The position numbers were made by a program, and so were the translations under genes. Below are positions 24,707 through 34,800 of a stretch of DNA of 64,000 nt, in pieces. Numbering within the stretch: the first letter of the stretch is position 1; every line of letters begins with the position of its first letter. Source of the DNA: Desulfovibrio sp. (GTDB taxonomy: Bacteria > Desulfobacterota > Desulfovibrionia > Desulfovibrionales > Desulfovibrionaceae); NCBI RefSeq assembly GCF_019422935.1, contig NZ_JAHZCJ010000002.1:62001-126000 (forward strand), in the 5' to 3' direction. The notes beneath the pieces were generated by a model. That model ran no database searches, was not told the origin of the DNA, and worked only from the letters and a program-made list of their open reading frames with translations.

Positions 24707-25333
24707 TTAGTCCTCCAGCAGAATGATATGCAGTTCCAGCGGCCCATGCACGCCCACGGCAGCCACGCGCTCAATGTCGGCGGTACGGCTGGGGCCAGTC
24801 ACCAGGGTGGTGTACGTGGCGGTACCTTCGTTCATGCGCTCGCGCAGCAACTGGGCTATGGAGGGCAGATCGGGGTAGATGGTGGACTTGCGCAGCATCA
24901 GCACGGAAACTTCCGAAATCATGCCCGTAAGGCGCACATCTTCGCTGTCGGTATTGAGCAGGCAGGTGCCGCTGGCGGCAACGCCAAGCTCGGCGGTGGA
25001 AACGCCCACGTCAATACCGGCAAGATAGTTGCGCAGCCCTTCTCGGATGCACAGAAAACCTTTTTCTTCACAGGCAGCTGCCAGCGCGGCAAAGTCGGCG
25101 TCGCCAAGCTGGGGCGCTGCCACCACACGCTGCACGCGCGTGGGAACCTTATTGGGGCCAAGAGGGCCTTGTTCCGTGCCGGGTTCGTCAGCCAAAAGCT
25201 CGGCGGGAGCCTTGTTGGCGCAAACGTCCACAACATACTGCAAGGCGGCTGCCATGTTGGGCACTTCCTGCACTACGGCGGTAACAGCCGCAGCCTTGGC
25301 GGAAAAGGCTTCTACCAATTCCTGATGTGTCAT
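24707..25333 (-). CDS. lutC: LutC-like lactate utilisation protein (LUD domain)
   Basis: 208 residues from the ATG at 25333, which has AAGGAG 7 nt upstream; a longer frame extends 81 codons further but without a Shine-Dalgarno and without family sequence. The LUD domain shows VGVSTAELGVAASGTCLLNTDSEDVRLTGMISEV and the C-terminal TTLVTGPSRTADIERVAAVGVHGPLELHIILLED, typical of LutC/YkgG. It is the third component of the Lut lactate dehydrogenase and is tightly coupled to the LutB-LutA fusion. Confidence 0.92.
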   Translation of the reverse strand: MTHQELVEAFSAKAAAVTAVVQEVPNMAAALQYVVDVCANKAPAELLADEPGTEQGPLGPNKVPTRVQRVVAAPQLGDADFAALAAACEEKGFLCIREGLRNYLAGIDVGVSTAELGVAASGTCLLNTDSEDVRLTGMISEVSVLMLRKSTIYPDLPSIAQLLRERMNEGTATYTTLVTGPSRTADIERVAAVGVHGPLELHIILLED

Positions 25334-25540
25334 AAACAACTCCTTTTTCAAAACACGCCGGGTTCTTGAACCATGCAGCTTCGCCGCGAAAAGTAGTGTG
25401 CAGAGGGCCGGATTCACCCGCTGCCATTGTTTGCGCTCATATTCCTGCGAACGGCGTAACACGCCCATAGCTTCAGAAACAAACCCCCACGGCTCTTCTT
25501 CAGATGGGCATTCTGGCAGAATAACCGCCGGGTTGATAAA

Positions 25541-25571
25541 CGCGGCGGAGGAACCACAGTCCCCCGCCGCG
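25541..25571 (-). other. Intercistronic hairpin between the GlcF-like gene and lutC
   Basis: Perfect 8-bp G/C stem (arms 25541-25548 and 25564-25571), 9 nt downstream of the GlcF-like stop codon on the minus strand, followed by TTTA. It could be a partial terminator or an mRNA-stability/processing hairpin setting the ratio of upstream and downstream transcripts. Confidence 0.55.
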
Positions 25572-25579
25572 CTCACATG

Positions 25580-26875
25580 TTACTTCAGGCTTTCAGCGTA
25601 CAACTCCACAGTGTGCTTGACGCGCACGGAGTCATGGTTGTGCGAAAGCACGTCCTCAAGCTGCATCATGCAGGCAGGGCAACCGGCGGCCACAATCTTG
25701 GCTCCGGAAGCTACCACATTGTTGCGCTTGCGCTGGCCGATCTTGCGCGAATAGTCGTAGTGGAAGAGGTTGAACGATCCGCCGCAGCCGCAGCAGCGGT
25801 CAGCTTCGGCCATTTCCGTAATCTTGTAGGCCGGGTTGGCCGCAACAACGGAACGGGGCTGGCTGACAACGCCAAGCGACTTCTTGAGGTGGCAAGAATC
25901 GTGGTAGGTCACGCTGACGGCATTTTCCTGAGCCTGCTCGGCGGGCTGCACCTTGAGCACATCCACCAGGAAAGCATTGATGTCCATGGCCTTGGCGGCC
26001 AGTTCTTCAACCTTGTGCTTTTCTGCAGAACCCAGGCGGTGCGCGTAGCGGGGCCACAGTTCCTTGACCGTGGAGGTGCAGGAACCGCAGGGGCTGAGAA
26101 TATAGTCGAAGTCGCCGTTTTTGAGGGCTTCCACGTTCACGCGCATCTGCTCCACCATGCCCTTGGCATCGCCGGACGAAAGCGCCGGGATACCACAGCA
26201 GGTGAGGTTTTTGGGCATAAACACGGCCACGTTGTGATAACGCAGCACCTTCAGACAGGCTTCTGCCATATCGGTGTACATCTTGTCGCCCACGCAGCCG
26301 GGGAAGAACGCCACCTTGAGCCCGCCAGCGCGGCGGGGTTCGTCAAGCGCGCCGTAGCGGGCGTGCAGAGGCGTTTTTGCCAGGGGGTGGATGTGGCGGT
26401 CGCCCAGCATGAAGTTGAGCAGAGGCGCGCACACGGTACCCTGCGCGTCGTTGCTCGAGCCAAAGATAAGGCCCTGCATGGGCGCGCCAACGCGCATGGC
26501 GAAGTTGAAGAGGCCAGGCTTGGTCAGAAGCGACCGGAAGATCATCTTCTTGACCGGGTGCAGGCCGATGAACTCGTTTACGATTTCACGGGCTTCCATG
26601 AAGACGTCCATAATCTGGACGCCGGGCGGGCAGGACGCCTGGCAGGAACCGCACAAAAGGCAGCGGCCCAGTTTTTCGGCCACAGCCGCAGGGTCCTGAA
26701 TCATCTCATGGGCCAGGTTGTCAATAAGGGCCAGCTTGCCGCGAGCCACGTCAGCTTCCATACCGGTGGCGCCGAACATGGGGCACACGGCCTGGCACAT
26801 GCCGCATTTCATGCAGGCAGTGATCCTGTCGTCCAGGGCCATAAGGCGCTGGGCCAGTTCGTGCATAGTACTCAT
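25580..26875 (-). CDS. GlcF-like Fe-S subunit of lactate/glycolate oxidase
   Basis: 431 residues. Two N-terminal 4Fe-4S motifs (CMKCGMCQAVCP at 21-32 and CLLCGSCQASCP near 72) are followed by CCG domains (FFPGCVGDKMYTDM, CCGIPALSSGD, SPCGSCTSTVKELWP, CCGCGGSFNLFHYDYS). It accepts electrons from the FAD subunit encoded upstream and passes them on, probably to membrane carriers. The best partner is the GlcD-like protein, 120 nt upstream on the same strand. GlpC and HdrD share this architecture, but the neighbourhood favours lactate. Confidence 0.9.
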   Translation of the reverse strand: MSTMHELAQRLMALDDRITACMKCGMCQAVCPMFGATGMEADVARGKLALIDNLAHEMIQDPAAVAEKLGRCLLCGSCQASCPPGVQIMDVFMEAREIVNEFIGLHPVKKMIFRSLLTKPGLFNFAMRVGAPMQGLIFGSSNDAQGTVCAPLLNFMLGDRHIHPLAKTPLHARYGALDEPRRAGGLKVAFFPGCVGDKMYTDMAEACLKVLRYHNVAVFMPKNLTCCGIPALSSGDAKGMVEQMRVNVEALKNGDFDYILSPCGSCTSTVKELWPRYAHRLGSAEKHKVEELAAKAMDINAFLVDVLKVQPAEQAQENAVSVTYHDSCHLKKSLGVVSQPRSVVAANPAYKITEMAEADRCCGCGGSFNLFHYDYSRKIGQRKRNNVVASGAKIVAAGCPACMMQLEDVLSHNHDSVRVKHTVELYAESLK

Positions 26876-26919
26876 GAAACGCTCCTGGAGCGGTTGAATT
26901 TTTGCTCTTGCCCGGTAGC

Positions 26920-26958
26920 GCCCGCACAGGGCGGGCAGCCCCCGGAAAAGACGGGGGC
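26920..26958 (-). other. Two tandem intercistronic hairpins between the GlcD- and GlcF-like genes
   Basis: Hairpin 1: GCCCGC (26920-26925) with GCGGGC (26931-26936). Hairpin 2: GCCCCCG (26938-26944) with CGGGGGC (26952-26958). Both stems are perfect and separated by one base. No T-run follows on the minus strand close by, so they look like RNA-stability or processing structures rather than terminators. Confidence 0.55.
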
Positions 26959-26995
26959 CAAAAGACCCCGCCTCTGCAATGCCGGAGCGAACGGC

Positions 26996-28381
26996 CTAGA
27001 TGCCCACCAGCTTGGTGGAGTTAAGCAGTCCCTTGGGGTCAAGAGCCCGGCGCAGCCGCTGCGAGAACAGAATGGTGCCGCGTGAGGTTTCCTTTTCCAT
27101 CCACTTGGACTTGGCGGTGCCGATGCCGTGTTCGCCGGAGAGCGTACCCTTCAGCTTGATAGCCGTATCGAACATTTCGTCGATGGCTTCTTCCACGCGC
27201 TTGAATTCGTCAGCGTCGCGCTTGTCGCACAAGAAGGTGGGGTGCAGGTTGCCGTCGCCAGCGTGGCCAAAGGTGCCCACTTCAAGGCGGTACTTGGCCG
27301 CGATATCGTTGACGGCCTTGACCATGGCGGGGATCTGCGAACGCGGCACGGTGGCGTCTTCAAGCACGGTGGTCGGCCGGGCGCGGGCCAGCACGGGCAG
27401 GGCCATGCGGCGGGCTTCCCACAGCTTGAACTTTTCGGCGGCGTCCTTGGGCACGTGCACGGCAGTGGCGTGATTGGCCTTCAGCACCTTTTCAACGGCT
27501 TCGGCATCGTCAGCAACCTGAGCGGGGTGGCCGTCCACTTCGATGAGCAGGATGGCGCCAGCTTCGCGCGGCAGACCAGCCTTGGTGAAGTCGTCAACGC
27601 GCACGATGGTGTTGTTGTCGAGGAATTCGAGGGTACAGGGCACAACGTGGGCGGCGATGATGCCCGCCACAGCGTCGGCGGCGTCCTGCACGTCAGAGAA
27701 CACGGCCATCAGGGCCTTGGAGGCCTTGGGCGGCGGCACGAGCTTGAGGATGGCTTCAGAAATAACGCCCAGCGTGCCTTCAGATTGCACCATCATGCCG
27801 GCGAGGTTGTAACCGGTAACGCACTTGACCGTGCGCGAACCGGATTTGACCACTTCGCCCGTGGCGTCGAAAAATTCGATGCCCATGAGGTAATCCTTGG
27901 TAACGCCGTACTTGAGGCCGCGCAGGCCGCCAGCGTTTTCAGCAATGTTGCCCGCGAGGGTGGACACTGCCTGGGAACCCGGATCGGGGGGGTAGAAAAG
28001 ATTTTTCTTGGCAACCGTAGCCGCAAATTCAGCAGTAATGACGCCCGGTTCCACCACAGCGTAGAGGTCGTCAGAATTAATTTCAATAATGCGGTTGAGG
28101 CCGGTGGTCAGAATGACCACAGTCTCGGACTTGTCCGGAATGGTGCCGCCGGAAAGGTTGGTTCCCGCGCCGCGCACGGTCATGGGGATACCGTTGTCAT
28201 ACAGTTTTTTCACACACTGGCCGAGCTGTTCCTTGGTAGTGGGACGCACCACCAAAGAAGGCATGACCGGCGGTAGCACCGCAGAATCATACGAATAGCT
28301 CATGCGGTCGGCTTCGGAACTGAACACGTTTTCCTTGCCGATCATGTCTTCAAAATCCTTAATCAACGCCTGGCTTGCCAT
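26996..28381 (-). CDS. GlcD-like FAD-binding lactate/glycolate dehydrogenase subunit
   Basis: 461 residues. The PCMH-type FAD domain shows VVRPTTKEQLGQCVKKLYDNGIPMTVRGAGTNLSGG and DPGSQAVSTLAGNIAENAGGLRGLKYG. The C-terminal oxidase domain has GTFGHAGDGNLHPTFLCD and LSGEHGIGTAKSKWM, whose His residues are the usual metal/substrate ligands. It oxidises D-lactate or glycolate to the 2-oxo acid. It is first in the lactate gene group with a long (about 590 bp) upstream region, and GGAGGC precedes the ATG. Confidence 0.93.
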   Translation of the reverse strand: MASQALIKDFEDMIGKENVFSSEADRMSYSYDSAVLPPVMPSLVVRPTTKEQLGQCVKKLYDNGIPMTVRGAGTNLSGGTIPDKSETVVILTTGLNRIIEINSDDLYAVVEPGVITAEFAATVAKKNLFYPPDPGSQAVSTLAGNIAENAGGLRGLKYGVTKDYLMGIEFFDATGEVVKSGSRTVKCVTGYNLAGMMVQSEGTLGVISEAILKLVPPPKASKALMAVFSDVQDAADAVAGIIAAHVVPCTLEFLDNNTIVRVDDFTKAGLPREAGAILLIEVDGHPAQVADDAEAVEKVLKANHATAVHVPKDAAEKFKLWEARRMALPVLARARPTTVLEDATVPRSQIPAMVKAVNDIAAKYRLEVGTFGHAGDGNLHPTFLCDKRDADEFKRVEEAIDEMFDTAIKLKGTLSGEHGIGTAKSKWMEKETSRGTILFSQRLRRALDPKGLLNSTKLVGI

Positions 28382-28975
28382 AAGGCCTCCTTAAAAGTCC
28401 GTCATGAACGTCTTTATGGTAAGGCACAGACCTCGCGCCCCTTGCGCGGGCCTGACAGATTTGGATTCCCATACGGTTGTTTGAACAGCCGGTCAACTTT
28501 TTTACGAGAATGAAGACGTATAGCGTTGTTTGACAAGTTTGCAAAGGGCACAAGCCAAAAAACTTTGGTATCACAGTCTAACATTATCGCCAAAAGTTTC
28601 CCCACTGTCGTTACGTCCATACCGGGGCAATGCGATCTGCATCATTGCAATTCAAATCGTTTTAAACAGTTAAGCATGGTGTGCGGTATTGTGAAGACGC
28701 AGTTCCCACAATGTTTCCAGCCCTCAGGCTGGAAGGGACACATAAAAAAAATCTGTGACTGCCATGAAAAAAATATTCCATGTTCAGCAAAGGCATCACA
28801 AAATTCTACCGGAGGGGAGGCGTGGAAAGGACGGCCCATTGCCAGGCAGACATGCCGGAATCGGGCGCTTGTGAGGATGTGGCGGCGCAACGCGCGCCGC
28901 CACTAAAAAATACCGCTGCCAATAGCTGCCGTCAACGGCAGATACCAGAGGATATACCCGGTCGGGCGGATCCTG
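28382..28975. other. Long upstream region of the lactate oxidation genes, no gene recognised
   Basis: Presumably holds the promoter and regulatory sites of the lactate genes (minus strand). A sequence with GG and GC doublets resembling a sigma-54 promoter occurs at about 28537-28557 but its spacing is 2 nt too long. A 10-bp perfect G/C hairpin (arms 28879-28888 and 28894-28903) lies downstream of the cytochrome b gene without a T-run and may end that transcript. Short open frames in both strands show no family resemblance. Confidence 0.4.
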
Positions 28976-29536
28976 TTAACCTTTCTGAGGCTTCTTCGCA
29001 GCGGCCTGCTTCCAGAAGAAAAAATGCCCCAGGGCCATGCCGCCATGCCCAACGGCATAGGCCAGCAAAAGCCATACAAAGAGGCTGTGCAGGCTTGCCG
29101 CTGTGTGCGACGCATCGCCCATCTGCCACGAACGGAACCACCACAGGCCAGTGAGCAGGGTCATGCTCAAGGCTCCCATGCCGAGGCCCTGCACAACACA
29201 GGCAAGCCCCTTGGGGCGCGGCGCTATAATCAGCTTGCCGCTGCGTATGGCCGCAACGTCACTGGCAAGTTGCGCCATGTCGCCCCACAGATAGGGAAAG
29301 TAGTGGCGCGGCCCACGCATGCCAAGCCCGCATGCCACAAGGCCAAATCCCAGCACGCACAGCACAAGGCCCAGAATCATGTGGACTGTGCCAAGGCCAA
29401 ACAGTTGCGTCAGCACCTGCGCCATTATCAGGCAGACCACCAGCGCGTGCAAAAATCGCAACACCGGAGGCTGAAAAAATCCGAGAAACTTCCACAGCAA
29501 ACCCAACTGGGTTTTCAGCATTTCCCCCAAGCCCAT
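28976..29536 (-). CDS. Membrane cytochrome b (b561-like) protein
   Basis: 186 residues from the ATG at 29536, with GGAG 7 nt before it. Four hydrophobic helices carry His residues placed as heme ligands: FLHALVVCLIMAQ, TVHMILGLVLCVL, ASLHSLFVWLLL and AVGHGGMALGHFFF. This is the layout of small di-heme b-type cytochromes that anchor redox enzymes and exchange electrons with menaquinone. No catalytic subunit is adjacent (ribBA upstream, lactate genes downstream), so its partner is unknown. Confidence 0.75.
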   Translation of the reverse strand: MGLGEMLKTQLGLLWKFLGFFQPPVLRFLHALVVCLIMAQVLTQLFGLGTVHMILGLVLCVLGFGLVACGLGMRGPRHYFPYLWGDMAQLASDVAAIRSGKLIIAPRPKGLACVVQGLGMGALSMTLLTGLWWFRSWQMGDASHTAASLHSLFVWLLLAYAVGHGGMALGHFFFWKQAAAKKPQKG

Positions 29537-29605
29537 AGCGTCGCTCCTTGTTTTGCAACTTTTCAAGAACGGCGGCGCAACGGCGCGCCTGTGGCTTCAA
29601 TTCCT

Positions 29606-29638
29606 GTAAAAAGCAAGCGCCGCCCCAAGGGGCGGCGC
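29606..29638 (-). terminator. Terminator of ribBA
   Basis: 10-bp G/C stem (arms 29617-29626 and 29629-29638), followed on the minus strand by TTGCTTTTTAC. Confidence 0.8.
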
Positions 29639-29645
29639 AACAGGT

Positions 29646-30860
29646 CTAATGGTGGCAAGAGCATGAAAGCATGTGCGCCATTTTTTCTTTTTTGGTGCGC
29701 AGATAGTTTTCATTCTCCGGGCAGGCTTCCATTTCAATGGGCACCCGCTCCACAATCTCGATGCCGTAACCGGAAAGCCCCACAATTTTTTTGGGGTTAT
29801 TGGTCAGCAGACGGATCTTGTGGATGCCCAGATCAACCAGCATCTGCGCTCCGGTGCCGTAGTCGCGCAAATCCGGGGGGAAGCCCAGTTTGCGGTTGGC
29901 TTCGACGGTGTCGTAGCCTTCATCCTGCAAGGCGTATGCCTTGATCTTGTTGGCAAGGCCGATGCCGCGTCCTTCCTGGCGCATGTAGAGCAGCGCGCCG
30001 CGTCCTTCTTTTTCAATCTGGCGCAGTGCAGCGCCCAGCTGGCCGCCGCAGTCGCAGCGCAGCGAACCCAGGGCGTCGCCCGTGAGGCATTCGCTGTGAA
30101 TGCGGGTCAGCACAGGTTCCTGCGTGGAAAGGTCGCCCTTCACAAGTGCCAGATGCGTGCCGGGTTCATTTTCGCTTTCATAGGCAATGACCGAGAATTC
30201 GCCAAAACGCGTGGGGAGGTGGGCTTGTGCCACACGGCGCACCGAAACCTGCCCCCGGTCAAGGCGGTAACGGATGAGATCCTTGACCGCGGCAATCTTG
30301 AGGCCATGTTCTTCGGCAAAAATTTCGAGGTCAGGCATACGCGCCATGGTGCCGTCGTCGCGCATGATCTCGCAGATGACAGACGCAGGTTTGAGCCCGG
30401 CCAGACGGGAAAGGTCAACGCCGCCTTCGGTCTGCCCGGCGCGTGAGAGCACACCGCCAACCTTGGCCCGCAGGGGGAAGATATGGCCGGGGGTGACTAT
30501 GTCGTCAGGCCGCACATTGTCTGCCACGGCAGCCAGAATGGTTGTGGCTCGGTCGGCTGCGGAAATGCCCGTGGTCACGCCCTCGCGGGCTTCAATGGAG
30601 ATGGTGAAGTTGGTACCAAAGCGCGAGCCGTTGCGCTGGGTCATCAGGGGCAATTGCAAGCGGTCAATGATTTCGGGAGCCATAGGCAGGCAGATGAGCC
30701 CCCTGCCGAACTTGGCCATGAAATTGATGGCTTCCGGAGTCACATGCTCGGCGGCCATGGTGAGGTCGCCTTCGTTTTCGCGGCCTTCGTCATCTACCAG
30801 AATAATCATTTTGCCCTGCCGGATGTCGGCAATGGCCTCTTCAATGCTGCACAATGGCAT
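29646..30860 (-). CDS. ribBA: Bifunctional 3,4-dihydroxy-2-butanone-4-phosphate synthase / GTP cyclohydrolase II
   Basis: 404 residues. RibB half: [17 protein letters not shown] near residue 23, and GFSAADR-like [11 protein letters not shown]. RibA half from about 205: [21 protein letters not shown] with the three zinc Cys, and [17 protein letters not shown]. It supplies both starting units of riboflavin. The start at 30860 has AAGGAAG upstream. The C-terminus (MLSCSCHH) ends in a Cys/His cluster that is not part of the usual family core. Confidence 0.95.
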   Translation of the reverse strand: MPLCSIEEAIADIRQGKMIILVDDEGRENEGDLTMAAEHVTPEAINFMAKFGRGLICLPMAPEIIDRLQLPLMTQRNGSRFGTNFTISIEAREGVTTGISAADRATTILAAVADNVRPDDIVTPGHIFPLRAKVGGVLSRAGQTEGGVDLSRLAGLKPASVICEIMRDDGTMARMPDLEIFAEEHGLKIAAVKDLIRYRLDRGQVSVRRVAQAHLPTRFGEFSVIAYESENEPGTHLALVKGDLSTQEPVLTRIHSECLTGDALGSLRCDCGGQLGAALRQIEKEGRGALLYMRQEGRGIGLANKIKAYALQDEGYDTVEANRKLGFPPDLRDYGTGAQMLVDLGIHKIRLLTNNPKKIVGLSGYGIEIVERVPIEMEACPENENYLRTKKEKMAHMLSCSCHH

Positions 30861-31024
30861 GTTGCTTCCTTCATTGCCCGCCGGGGGGCGTGATTTTTTT
30901 ACTTTCATCCAAGGTTAGGTACGGAGGCCTGTTCTGTCAACCGCAGGCGGGTTAAACGCCCAGCGCCTTTCTGCCCGCAAATGGTTCAGGGCCGCCACGC
31001 AGAGGCAATCGCCCGCGCTGTGGG

Positions 31025-31816
31025 CTAACTGCCCGAAACAGGCTTGAGGCCAACCTCTGCCAGCAGATCCTTGACCGACCTGCCGAACAAAAAGGGCAGC
31101 ATGGCGCGGGGAACGCCAGCGCGCTCCACGCAAAGCTCGCGAAAGGCCGCGTCCATGCGGGCGGCTTCGCCCAGCTCCGCCACGGCGGCTTCGCGCTCGC
31201 TGCCCTCCAGCGGGCCTTGCTCCGCATAACGCTCCACCGTCAGGCCTTGCCCCTGCTGCGGAAAAAATCCCAGTCTGTCGGCCAGTTCAAGCACCGCCCG
31301 CACAGAAACCTGCTCTTCATGCGCGCTCACAAGGTCAGGCAGCAAGGCCCTGCTGGCAGCACTCAGAGTTGAAAATCCGGGAATCCCGTCGGCCAGCGCG
31401 TTCAGAGCTGCATACCGCCCAAGGTGCGAACCCTTGGCAAGCAGGGCCTCCAGCGGCCCGGTGTCCATGCAGAACAGGGCCGTGCATTGGGCCGGGCGCT
31501 GGTCATAGATGCCGCAGCCCGCTCCTTCGCGGTAATAGCGGCAGCGCCAGGGGTGCACCCTGCCGCCGGGCCCGGCAATCTTGAGGCGTTCCCCCTCCAG
31601 AGGGCGCAATGCCTTGCGCGAGTCATCCCGCGCCCACTCCCCGGCGCGCAGACACACCAGAGCTTCGAGTGTCAATGTGCCGGAAACCAGCAATGCGGCG
31701 TCGCTCAGCATCAGGGTCGGCCCGCCCAGCAGGCAGCAGGTGCCGCAGCGCCTGCATACAGGTGCACCGCCGGAATCGGCGGGCATGGATGAAAAGGGGG
31801 AATTCTGCATACTCAT
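31025..31816 (-). CDS. YkgJ-family cysteine-cluster (Zn/Fe-chelating) protein
   Basis: 263 residues. The N-terminal CRRCGTCCLLGGP and later PWRCRYYREGAGCGIYDQRPAQCTALFC form the CxxCxxCC...C...C pattern of the YkgJ/UPF0153 family, thought to bind metal. The second half is a helical extension (about 115-263) not typical of the core. GGAGAACCT precedes the ATG. It starts 18 nt after the RND gene, so the two may be cotranscribed. Confidence 0.8.
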   Translation of the reverse strand: MSMQNSPFSSMPADSGGAPVCRRCGTCCLLGGPTLMLSDAALLVSGTLTLEALVCLRAGEWARDDSRKALRPLEGERLKIAGPGGRVHPWRCRYYREGAGCGIYDQRPAQCTALFCMDTGPLEALLAKGSHLGRYAALNALADGIPGFSTLSAASRALLPDLVSAHEEQVSVRAVLELADRLGFFPQQGQGLTVERYAEQGPLEGSEREAAVAELGEAARMDAAFRELCVERAGVPRAMLPFLFGRSVKDLLAEVGLKPVSGS

Positions 31817-31834
31817 AGGTTCTCCAGGGCCGGA

Positions 31835-34800
31835 TCAGTGCGAAGGCGGAAAGGCTTGCCCATTCTCCGCATGTTCCTGCCGGTTCTGCTTGAAACGCCC
31901 GCCCCAGAGGCGTCCCAGCCTGCGGGAGAGTTTTTCCATATAATAGTAGTACACTGGCGTGATGTAGAGCGTGACCAGCTGCGAAAAGCACAGCCCGCCC
32001 ACCACGGCCAGACCCAGCGCGCGGCGGGCATCTGCCCCCGCGCCAATGCCCACGGCTATGGGCAGCGCGCCCATGAGCGCGGCCACGGTGGTCATCATGA
32101 TAGGCCGAAAGCGCACATGACAGCCCTGGGTAATGGCCGCCAGCGGGTCAAGGGACGGATCCTTCTTCTGCGCTTCCAGTGCGAAATCGAGCATCATGAT
32201 GGCGTTTTTCTTCACGATGCCGAGCAGCATGATGATACCCACAAAGCCGTACAGATCAAGCTCCATGCCGAACAGCCACAGGGTCGCCAGCGCGCCAAAG
32301 CCAGCCGACGGCAAGCCGGAAAGAATGGTGAACGGGTGGATGAAGCTCTCGTACAAAATGCCCAGCACAAGATAAATGACCACAATGGCCAGCACAAGCA
32401 GCCAGCCCATGCCCTTGAGCGAACTCTGGAAGGCCTGTGCAGTGCCCTGCGATTCGGCGGTCACCGTATCGGGCAGCAGCGGGCGCGCCGCCGCCTCCAC
32501 CGCGCCTACGCCCTGGCTGAGCGAAATACCGGGGCGCAGATTGTACGAGATGGTCACGGACGGGAACTGCCCATTGTGGTTGACCGCGATGGGGCCAACC
32601 CCGGTGGAAAGCTTGGCAAGAGTATCCAGCGGCACAAGGTCGCCGCTCTTGGAGCGTACATAAAGCCGCGAAAGGGCCGAACGGTCTTTCTGGAAAGGCT
32701 TTTGCAATTCCACAAAGACCGAATAGTCATCCGTGGGCGCGTAAATTGTCGAAACCTCGCGCGAACCGTAGGCCGACTGCAGGGCCAGCTCTATCTGCTG
32801 CGGGGTCACGCCCAGAGCTGCGGCGCGGTTGCGGTCAATGGTCACGCGCAGTTCAGGATTCTTGAGTTGCAGGTCGCTGTTGACGTCCTGCAATTCCGGC
32901 AACTTGCGCAGGGCATCCTCGATGCGTTGGGCGCTTTCAAAAAGCGAACCCATATCCGGCCCAAACAGCGTGTACTGATACAGGGCCTTGGAGGCGCGGC
33001 CGCCAATACTGATGGTTGGCGGCACACGCACAAATACGCGCATGGAAGGCGAGGTGTTGAGATCCTTGCGCAGCTTCTGGGCCACGGCCTCAATGCCGGG
33101 GCGTTTGTCGTGCTCCGCCAGCCGCATGAGCAGGATGCCGTTGTTCATGCTCTGGCTGCCGCCCACAATGCCCACAATGGAGTTGTAGGCCGCCACATGG
33201 GTGGATGATTCCAGCATTGGGTCAAGGCTGTGCTGCGCCCGCACCATGCCCTCAAAGGACACGCCCTGCTCCGCCTCGGTGCTGGCCTGCAACAGGCCCA
33301 TGTCTTCCGTGGGCAAAAAACCCTTGGGAATGACCATGCCCAGCCATACTGTCAGGGCCAGCAGGCCAAACGAGGCCAACAGGGTAATACGCCGATGGCG
33401 CAACGCCACATCCAGCGAGCGGGCGTACAGGTCGGCCAGCCTGTCAAAACATCGTTCAAGCGCGCCGTACAGCCCGCTCACGGCAGGTTTGTGCCCGGCC
33501 ATGTTCCGCCCTTGCGCCTTCAAAAAATAGGCGCAGAGCATGGGCGTGAGCGTGAGCGAAACCACGCCGGAGCTCAAGATTGCGGCAATGATGACCACCG
33601 CGAATTCGCGGAACAGCCGCCCCACAATCCCGCCCATGAACAGCACGGGGATGAACACTGCCGCCAGCGAGAGCGTCATGGAAACAATGGTGAAGCCGAT
33701 CTCCGCCGAGCCGTCAAAGGCCGCGGTTTGCGGATCCTTGCCCATTTCCTGATGCCGCACGATATTTTCAAGCATGACGATGGCATCGTCCACCACAAAA
33801 CCCACGGCAAGGGTCAGGGCCATGAGCGAGAGGTTGTCCAGGCTGTAGCCCAGCACAGACATGACGGCAAAAGTCGAAATAACCGACATGGGCAGGGCAA
33901 GGCTGGGAATGATTGTGGCGGGCAGATTGCGCAAAAAGATAAAGATGACCAGCACCACCAGAAACACCGTGAGCACCAGTGTGAACTTTACGTCCGCCAC
34001 TGATTCGCGGATGGACTCCGAGCGGTCGTAAAAAACCTCCACTTTTGCGGAGGGCGGCAACTGTTTTTCCAGCGCGGGCAGCAGGGCGCGGATGGAATCC
34101 ACCACCTGCACTGTATTGGTGCCGGGCTGGCGCTCCACGGCCAGCATGATGCTGGGCGCGCCGCCGTTGCTCCAGGTGAGTTGTTTGTCCTGCTTAAAGC
34201 TGTCCACCACTTCGCCCAGATCGCGCAGGCGCACAGGTGCGCCGTTGCGGTAGGCCACCACCGCGTCGCTGAAGGCGCGGGCGTTCATGAGCTGGCCCGA
34301 GGATTTGATGGAATCGGCGCGATGCGACCCTTCCAGCGAGCCTGTGGGCAGCATGCTGTTGGCGGAGGCCACAGCATCGGCCACTTCATCAATGCCTATG
34401 CCCCGCGTGGCCAGCTCGTCCGGGTTCAGCTGCACGCGCACGGCGTACTGCTTCTGCCCGTAAATGACCACCTGGGCCACGCCGTCCACCATGGAAAGGC
34501 GCTGGCCGATGAGCGTGTCCGCGTATTCATTGAGCACATAGAGCGGCAAGGTGGCAGACGATACACGCAGTTGCAGGATGGGCAGATCTGCGGGGTTCAC
34601 CTTGCGGAAGCTCGGCGGCACAGTCATGTTGGAGGGCAAACGGCGCTGGGCCAAACCGATGGCCGACTGCACGTCCAGAGCTGCCGCATCGATATTGCGA
34701 TCAAGGGCAAACTGGATGGTGATGCGTGTGCGGCCCGTGGAATTGACTGATGAAATGGAATCAATGCCCGCAATGGTGAAGAATTCTTTTTCCAGCGGCG

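Noticed and set aside
28537..28557. Possible sigma-54 promoter for the lactate oxidation genes
   Set aside because: GG and GC doublets are present but spaced 2 nt too far apart for a -24/-12 promoter.
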